From positions 119,712,569-119,776,568 of the forward strand of contig CM055266.1 in NCBI GenBank assembly GCA_029237695.1: DNA of 64,000 nucleotides, given 5' to 3'. The notes beneath the pieces are model-generated. The model ran no database searches, was not told the DNA's origin, and saw only the letters and a list, made by a program, of their open reading frames with translations. Origin of the DNA: Conchocele bisecta. Taxonomy: Eukaryota; Mollusca; Bivalvia; Lucinida; Thyasiridae. Shown piece after piece: positions 56,741 to 64,000 of the stretch (position 1 is its first letter; every line of letters begins with the position of its first letter). Both the position numbers and the translations under genes were made by a program.

Positions 56741-57430
56741 TTGGTGGCAGATGATTACCTATATGACACCTCTTATGGGAGTACCTTGGGGTACAATGAA
56801 TAGAACCTAGCTTTGCTAAGAACATTATGATGCCACTTCATTCAAACACCCTTTTCTCTATGACCTTAGCTGATGCTGTGATGTTAAACACATTCCCTTT
56901 TTTCACTTTTCATCCACATTTGCAACATCGTAGTATATTGTAACAATCAATTACGTGGGTGTCTAAATAGCTGAATACTGTATGTATTTGTTTCACTTGG
57001 AAGAATAAACAAAATGCCCAACAATTGATGTGACACTGGCAGTGGCAGATGATTACCTATATGACACCTCTTATGGGAGTACCTTGGTGTACAATGAATA
57101 GAACCTAGCTTTGCTAAGTATACTATGATGCCACTTCATTCAAACACATTTACAACATTCTAGTATATTGTAACAATCAAGATATTCATGTGTCTAAATA
57201 GCTTACTGTTGTGTTTGTTTCACATAGAAAATTGAAAAACTCCCAACAATGCATGCGACACTGGCAGTGGCAGATGATTACCTATATGACACCTCTTATG
57301 GGAGTACCTTGGGGTACAATGAATAGAACCTAGCTTTGCTAAGTACATTATGATGCCACTTCATTCCAACACCCTTTTCTCTATGACCTTAGCTGATGCT
57401 GTGATGTTCACATTCACTTTTTATACGCCG
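56740..57430 (+). repeat. Satellite with alternating monomers, short array
   Basis: Three occurrences of gatgattacctatatgacac at about 56747, 57048 and 57268, spaced 301 then 220 bp. The same alternation occurs in the array at 59340. Confidence 0.8.
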
Positions 57431-57739
57431 TTTGAAAAAACGGGACGTATTATGTATTCAATTTGTAGTGTGGGTCACAGCTTGTCCATGCAATAACTAG
57501 ATTTCTACTTTACTGATTGTAACCAAATTCGGTATACATGTTTATCACGGCAATACGGAGAAGCCTATTGATTTTGAAAATTTTCTGATGACATCTCCCC
57601 TTGGCGGCTATTTTTATACACCTGTTTGAGGAAACTGAACATATTATGTATTCATCTTGTGCGGGCTGGCGGGTGGGTGGGTGGGCAGCTTGTCCATGCA
57701 ATAAGTAGTTACTTAAGTGAGTTTTACTTGACAGATTGG

Positions 57740-58649
57740 TGGGTGGTGGTCGGGCGAACGAGACGGCTCCAGTTAATGATAGGGGTTCCTCCTTATAGGA
57801 ATCACGATTTGCCTGGTTTGGCCCTCCGGTACGTTTTTGGCCGTTAAACACGAATCGATCAATCATCAAAAATAAGATACAATGTAGATGTTTTTTTTTG
57901 GTGTCTTAGAGGTTTCGCTGTATGTATTTCAGTATTGAATGGCATATTAGTTTTAAAGCTGGGGTTAGTGGGAGATGTTCTCCTCAATTATTATTTCCTG
58001 AATCACTTTGTGATGTGCTACTGTAATTTAACTCTGCTAAAAATAGCTATTGCCAAGATGTTGAGAAACTCCTTTGCATATAATTTGCCACCTAGTCGTT
58101 AGTTTCACGGTGCTAATCAGTCCGACCTGTGAATAAAGGCCAGCCATGGGAAGAGTACAATCTGTCCTTTGTTCACATGTGGTCTTTATTGCCAGGGTTA
58201 TTTATGTGGTAATAGGGAAAGCAAAAGCGTGGCTGCTTTTGATGGGGAATTGCTATTCAGAGGTGGTCGTCAGTTCCGCACAGGTCTAAGGTAGTGCCCT
58301 ATGCCATACATGTTCGACTTAATAATTTATGGATGTTTACAAATACATGTACGTTTGTATTGACCTTGATGACCTTCACAGATTCCTGAAACACTTACAT
58401 GTGGTGGTTAATTGAACGATAGGGATTCATCCTTACCGGTATCTCGAACGAAGACCACAGGCCCGTTACACTAAACTTTGTACAACTAAAATGTTCACAA
58501 GTGTAAATTTATTATCGTCTGTAAAGTTCAATTGATGGGTTTACATTTATTGAGCATATGCAGGCACAGGTGACGGGAACAACTAATCTGATAGTATGTT
58601 GTTCCGTTTATAAATACTATACTATATATATACTGTCGTGTTATCGTCG

Positions 58650-58703
<54 letters not shown>

Positions 58704-59340
58704 ATTCACCGTCACCTGTGTATGCAGCCTATGCTCGATAAATGTATATCCAATAATTTTTTACAAGAAAACCTTGTTAATGTAAAATTTACAGACTTAT
58801 CATAATTTTGCACTTACTTAACAAGTCGCACTTTGACAGGGGATTTTTTTTTTTTGTTCGTCACGTGCTTGAGGCTGATTTCACCTCGAGAAAGTGACAT
58901 CCTGTCTATTAATGGTCGTTTAAAACCCTCGCTACGCGTAGACGAAAATTGTCGTCTACTGTTTTTCATTTTTGCCTGAATTCTTAACAAAAAACATGTT
59001 TTGGCAACACATGAGAATTCTCGTGCGCTGTCAAAACAGGGTTTTATTGAAAAATATTCAAAATGAAACATTTCCAGCAGGACAAAATTTAATTCAGCGT
59101 TAGTAAGGGTTAATGCAAATGACTGATGTCTTTACAAAAATATTTGGCTGCTTGTGGCGTTAAGGAAAAGTCGTTTAATACACTGTCATTATATAGGCCA
59201 AATGGTCGTGGGGAATTCGTAGTGGTCTCGCATAAGACCAGTCTCTTAATAATGCACGTGGTTGCTTGTGCAAGTTTGACTGTGTTTGGGTGAAAAATAA
59301 CCCCACTGGTTTGATGGTGTAAGTTAAACACTACCATGCC
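57740..59340 (+). repeat. Duplicated block, copy 2
   Basis: Parallels 55411-56740, with additional poly(C) and MITE sequence in the middle (58640-58940). Includes a shortened SINE at 57740-57870. Confidence 0.75.
58652..58703 (+). repeat. Poly(C) run of about 52
   Basis: Uninterrupted C from 58652 to 58703 inside a MITE of the gtttcactaaa family. The length may be unreliable. The reverse strand is a long G run. Confidence 0.85.
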
Positions 59341-60560
59341 TTGGTGGCAGATGATTACCTATATGACACCTCTTATGGGAGTACCTTGGGGTACAATGAA
59401 TAGAACCTAGCTTTGCTAAGAACATTATGATGCCATTTCATTCAAACACCCTTGTCTCTATGACCTTAGCTGATGCTGTGATAAACACATTCACTTTTTT
59501 CACTTTTCCTCCACATTTGCAACATCGTAGTATATTGTAACAATCAAAATATACGTGGGTGTCTAAATAGCTGAATACTGTATGTATTTGTTTCACTTGG
59601 AAGAATAAACAAAACGCCCAACAATTGATGTGACACTGGCAGTGGCAGATGATTACCTATATGACACCTCTTATGGGAGTACCTTGGTGTACAATGAATA
59701 GAACCTAGCTTTGCTAAGTACGTTATGATGCCACTTCATTCAAACACATTTACAACATTCTAGTATATTGTAACAATCAAGATTTTCATGTGTGTCTAAA
59801 TAGCTTACTGTTGTGTTTGTTTCGCATAGAAAATTGAAAAACTCCCAACAATTAATGCGACACTGGCAGTGGCAGATGATTACCTATATGACACCTCTTA
59901 TGGGAGTACCTTGGGGTACAATGAATAGAACCTAGCTTTGCTAAGTACATTATGATGCCACTTCATTCAAACACCCTTTTCTCTATGACCTTAGCTGATG
60001 CTGTGATGTTATAACACATTCACTTTTTTCACTTTTCCTCCACATTTGCAACATCGTAGTGTATTGTAACAATCGCAATATACGTGGGTGTCTAAGTAGC
60101 TGAATACTGTATGTATTTGTTTCACTTGGAAGAATAAACAAAACGTCCAACAATTGATGTGACACTGGCAGTGGCAGATGATTACCTATATGACACCTCT
60201 TATGGGAGTACCTTGGTGTACAATGAATAGAACCTAGCTTTGCTAAGTTTACTATGATGCCACTTCATTCAAACACATTTACAACATTCTAGTATATTGT
60301 AACAATCAAGATTTTCATGTGTGTCTAAATAGCTTACTGTTGTGTTTGTTTCACATAGAAAATTGAAAAATTCGCAACAATTGATGTGACACTGGCAGTG
60401 GCAGATGATTACCTATATGACACCTCTTATGGGAGTACCTTGGCGTACAATGAATAGAACCTAGCTTTGCTAAGTACATTTATGATGCCACTATCATAAA
60501 TCACATTCATAACATTTTAGGATATTGTGACAATCAAGATATATATGCGTGCCTAACTGT
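59340..60560 (+). repeat. Satellite with alternating monomers, long array
   Basis: Five occurrences of gatgattacctatatgacac at about 59346, 59648, 59872, 60178 and 60405. Spacings 302, 224, 306 and 227 bp show a two-monomer unit of about 530 bp. The longer monomer contains gatgctgtgat and ttcacttttttcactttt, which the shorter lacks. Confidence 0.85.
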
Positions 60561-60579
60561 ATTTGTTTTACTTTGAAAA

Positions 60580-61390
60580 GCAGCCCCCCCCCCCTCCGCC
60601 GCCCCTGCTAATGCACTTGTCTCATTAAAATGTGCCCATAGCGACGTGTTGTTTACAATTGAAAATAGCGGCTCCCGAGCTAAGTCTTTAAACTCGATTT
60701 TAATTTGCTCATCGGGCCATATTAAAATGTTCTAAAGGTGCCGCATATCAACATGAACGCAAGATGTTTCCAACTTTAAATGCAGCACTTCATATGCGGT
60801 AGAACGGGAAAATTATTGAGGGCCTAATCGCGAGAACCCAAATGTCCCGATTTTGCTAGGGGGTCCGGGGCCATGCTCCACCGGAAATTTTTGAAAATGT
60901 ATGAGGCGTCAACCATTGCTCCATGTAGCTTAATAAAGGGGATTGAATAAATTTAATTTATATCTGAAGTAACCTAATATACGTGAAGTGCCGTTTTTGC
61001 CTTTGTTTTCACCTTTGACCCCTAATCGTGGCCTCTGATTGGTCCGTCTCAACAGCAAATTCAAGATGGAGGCGAATTTTAAAATCGCTGTCGGTTCATC
61101 TGAATTTTGTCCATTTTTACAGTATATGCATGTAACCAACGACATGGATATGTCCATTACTATTGCAATGCTTATTATGACAACTGTGTAGTCTAAAAAC
61201 AGCCAATATTAAGGTTCTTCGTAAATAATGCTGACATTAAATCGGATACAATACCGAACCTACCTAGCGTGGACGCCGCTGAATGACGTCGCTAGATTTG
61301 TGACGTATGTTGAGGGATTGACGTCAAAACATGTCGCGCACGTTAAAGCAATTAAGTTTAGTATGCGGTATACATTTAATACATGATTAC
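60580..61390. other. Unassigned sequence
   Basis: A C run (60585-60596) and one more copy of the gggggtccggggccatgctcc core (about 60855). A 41-codon frame at 61066-61191 has a good start context but no other support. Confidence 0.35.
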
Positions 61391-61393
61391 AGA

Positions 61394-61516
61394 TTAGTGC
61401 CGTCGAATATAAAATATATTCTGTTTCGCCCCGACAACTTTATAGGGGCTCGATATAGCTCGCCCCAATAAAGCTGTCTAAGGCTCAACCGAATAGTTTA
61501 TATTCGACGGCACTAA
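61394..61516. mobile_element. Small MITE, ttagtgccgtcgaatataaa ends
   Basis: 20-bp inverted ends at 61394 and 61497-61516. A single similar end (gttagagccgtcgaatataa) lies at about 62928, on the far side of the family B array. Confidence 0.65.
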
Positions 61517-61539
61517 CCATGTATTTATTATATTTATAC

Positions 61540-62830
61540 CCCCCGCAACGAGTTGTGGGGGGGGGGGGGTATACTGGAGTCGGGTTGTGTGTCCGTGCGT
61601 CCGTAAACTTAACATCAGATAAATATTGTTATAACTTCTATTTCCTTCATCTAAAATGCTTGATATTTCACACATGCATTCCTGTAAGTCTACTACCATG
61701 CTGTGCCAAATCCACGACCGTCCAACCCCCGCAGATCCCAAGGTCAAGGTCAAGGTCAAATACTTAGTCCGTAAACTTAACATCAGATAAATATTGTTAT
61801 AACTAATATTTCCTTCATCTAAAATGCTTAATATTTCACACATGCATTCCTGTAAGGCTCTACTACCATGCTGTGCCAAATCCACGACCGTCCAACCCCC
61901 GCTGATCCCATGGTCAAGGTCAAATACTTAGTCTCTTTACAAAACATAACATCAGAGAAATATTGTTATAACTTCAATTTCTTTCATCTAAAATGCTTAA
62001 TATTTCACACATGCATTCCTGTAAGGCTCTACTTCCATGCTGTGCCAAATCCACGACCGTCCAACCCCCGCTGATCCCATGGTCAAGGTCAAATACTTAG
62101 TCTCTTTACAAAACTTAACATCAGAGAAATAATTTATAACTTCAATTTCCTTCATTGAAAATTCTTATTATTTCACTTGTGCATTCCTCTAAGGTTCAAC
62201 TATCATGCTGTGACAAATCTCCGACTTTCCAACCCCTGCTGATCCCAAGGTCAAGGTCACATACTTAGTCTCTTTACAAAAGTTAACATCAGAGAAATAT
62301 GTTATAACTTCTATTTTTTTTATTGAAAATTCTTAATATTTCATATGCTGTGACAAATCCCCGCTGATCTCGAGGTCAACGTCACATACTTACCGTATAA
62401 CCTCGAATTAACGCCCCCCTCCTAATAAACGCACCCCCCCCACCCCCCCCCCCCCCCCCCCCCCCAAAATTAAAAAAAATAAAATTGACCAAGGACCGCC
62501 AATTTCAAACACAAATAATCCTTAAATCCTTATTTGTGTTTGAAATTGGCGGTCATTGGTAAAAAATATATTATTTTTTTAGTGGCTAATAAACGCCCCC
62601 TTTTTGTAAAATGTAACGCCCCCGGGGGCGTTAATTCGAGGTTATACGGTAGTCTCTTTACAAAAATTAACAGAGAAATCGGTTATAACTTCTATTTCCT
62701 TGCTCGGATCTGCTTCACATTTCACACACTCATTGCTCCAATGGACCTCTACCACCCTGTGACAAATTCACGTTCATGCCGCTCCCGCTAATCCGAGTCA
62801 AGGTCACAAGCCCACACACTTTGAAATTTT
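61540..62830 (+). mobile_element. Family B-like tandem-array element, clean copy
   Basis: 5' hairpin accccccgcaacgagttgtg plus a G run, the gtccgtgcgtccg block, then about six units of roughly 172 bp with aaacttaacatcagataaat, cttcatctaaaatgcttgat, catgctgtgccaaatccacg, tcaaggtcaaatacttagtc. One unit is interrupted by a MITE (62391-62651). The last unit (62695) is closer to the array at 45.4 kb. Confidence 0.7.
62391..62651. mobile_element. MITE with TA target duplication
   Basis: Ends TACCGTATAACCTCGAATTA and complement, with an internal palindrome (ccgccaatttcaaacacaaa and complement) and C runs. Removing it with one TA restores the array text catactta-gtctcttt, so the target is TA, as for Tc1/mariner-like elements. 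Confidence 0.75.
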
Positions 62831-62839
62831 TACTTATTT

Positions 62840-63460
62840 TAGGGGTACCTGGGCCCACGCGGGGGGTATTCCGTAAGCTTCGCTTACTGACCAATCTAGT
62901 TCCGTCTGTCTTACGAGTATATATGGTTAGAGCCGTCGAATATAAAATATAAAACGACATGCTTACAAACGGCATAATGTTACCGCTGTGATTACTATGA
63001 CGTCACTATTATATATGACGTCAGTATTTCACTGCGAGTCTACGTCATGTTATCAGGAGGCTCAATGAAAAATCTAAGATTAATTGGTGGGCGGAGAGTG
63101 GTTTCATGATCACGGTGTTCAGTACACCTGGTAGAGATGTCATACCTGCGAACTTTAGCATTTTCTGGGAGCTTTGTAATTGTTCTACCCCTGCCCACCT
63201 CACTGACATAATGAGAGTCGGGGGTGGGGGGGGGGGGGGGCGGTTATCCCTTGGCCCCTGCTCACTCCTCTAGTTAATGTAAGCTTGCAGGTATGACGTT
63301 CACACACGAAAGGATTGAAGAAAAGCAAACAAAACGGTAGGACATTTATCCAGAAAGTACATGACACGCACAGACAACCCAACATTTGAACTAATTTTCA
63401 GCACTATAATAAGGCACATATCTTCAGTTCTGAATGGGCTGTCTATACTATATGGACCTT
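62840..63460. other. Unassigned sequence
   Basis: Contains a G run at 63226-63240. No gene recognised. Confidence 0.35.
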
Positions 63461-63462
63461 GA

Positions 63463-63564
63463 TCTGATAAAATTACCCTTATTGGACGGTGCTTGCTGGG
63501 CATGTATTTTAGCTGTGACTGGAGAAATGGTGCTTATGGAATTTGTGACCTGTGTAGCTCCTGA
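63463..63564 (+). pseudogene. Cysteine-rich C-terminal segment, same unknown family as 14704-14937
   Basis: The frame reads SDKITLIGRC-x7-C, then [15 protein letters not shown] and stop TGA at 63562. It aligns with [10 protein letters not shown]8[16 protein letters not shown] of the transposon copy, and the similarity continues past the stop (ctgatcaaa). An in-frame TGA at 63460 blocks extension upstream, so it is either a terminal exon with its acceptor close by or a decayed copy. Function unknown. Confidence 0.45.
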
Positions 63565-63913
63565 TCAAACAATAAATGGCATCGTTAAATGAAGCTTATC
63601 CCTCGCTGACAGCCTTGATAATAAAAATAAAACAAGTCCTCAGTGACCTTGACTTTCAAAACAAAGCACCATCCCTAGACACATTGTGGACAAATATGTA
63701 TTATCAAAATCGGTGAAAAGGTTCAGGAGTTACTGAAAAATGATGATGTTACTAACGTACGTATGTGCGTACTTGTACATAGATTAACGTTATATCCCCT
63801 ATCGGCGAGGGGATAATGACATACTCATGTAGCCTGATAATGATTTATATTGTTTACTAGAAGAATGAGGTCAGTTTGGTTGATGGAATGGTGAACAGTG
63901 CAGAAGCACAGGC

Positions 63914-64000
63914 TTATCTAGATATACACTGCTCGCAAAATACATATGCCCCATTTTTCCATTCACAGCCATATATACGACCCAGTGAATGACATGAAAA
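63914..64000 (-). CDS. Cysteine-rich C-terminal segment, partial at window edge
   Basis: The minus-strand frame, open to the window end, reads CHSLGRIYGCEWKNGAYVFC and EQCISR, stop at 63914-63916. It shares C-x8-C-[DE]-W-[KR]-NGAY-x2-C-[DE]-x-C with the copies at 63463 and 14704. This could be the last exon of a real gene that continues beyond the window, or another decayed copy. Family unknown. Confidence 0.45.
   Translation of the reverse strand, partial: FSCHSLGRIYGCEWKNGAYVFCEQCISR

Noticed and set aside
61066..61191. 41-codon frame starting in a good context (tcaagATGGAGGCG) after an inverted CCAAT box
   Set aside because: Could be a first exon, but there is no donor consensus, homology or downstream exon visible.

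Overview
The window is eukaryotic, intron-rich and A+T-rich, and is dominated by repeats. Its one confidently recognised protein-coding gene is a metazoan RPLP0 (60S acidic ribosomal protein P0, large-subunit stalk) on the + strand. Nine coding exons, with consensus GT/AG borders where the sequence is clean, run from the ATG at 11934 to the stop at 54947, with a poly(A) signal at 55078. The gene covers about 43 kb for a protein of about 315 residues, because its introns are full of transposable elements. The repeat types (tandem-array elements with terminal hairpins, tailed SINEs, many small foldback elements) suggest a mollusc, most likely a bivalve. This is an inference from style of repeat, not proof.

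Layout. 1-11.9 kb: upstream repeats, a decayed THAP-like zinc-finger fragment (4.4 kb), and a promoter-like cluster (8.3 kb). 11.9-29.2 kb: RPLP0 exon 1 and a 17-kb intron holding a minisatellite split by a 2.4-kb hAT-like element, MITEs, SINEs and a 2.5-kb element with 5-bp target duplications. 29.2-30.5 kb: exons 2 and 3. 30.5-49.2 kb: a long repeat-filled stretch in which roughly 39.0-49.2 kb has an insertion-rich error pattern like an unpolished long read; exons 4 and 5 lie in it and look broken for that reason. 49.2-55.1 kb: exons 6-9, clean. 55.1-63.4 kb: duplicated blocks, a satellite with alternating monomers and a tandem-array element. 63.4-64.0 kb: two short cysteine-rich coding remnants related to one inside the hAT-like element.

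The most interesting signal is a set of three 123-nt, nearly identical, strongly structured segments in RPLP0 introns 1 and 2 (12994, 28866, 29395). Each has a C box-like TGATGA near its 5' end, a CTGA D box near its 3' end, and a terminal stem whose two sides change together between copies. Ribosomal protein genes are common snoRNA hosts, so these are candidate intronic C/D-type RNAs. I cannot assign them to a known family.

Most other open reading frames are repeat translations, microsatellite reading or sequencing noise and are not listed as genes.
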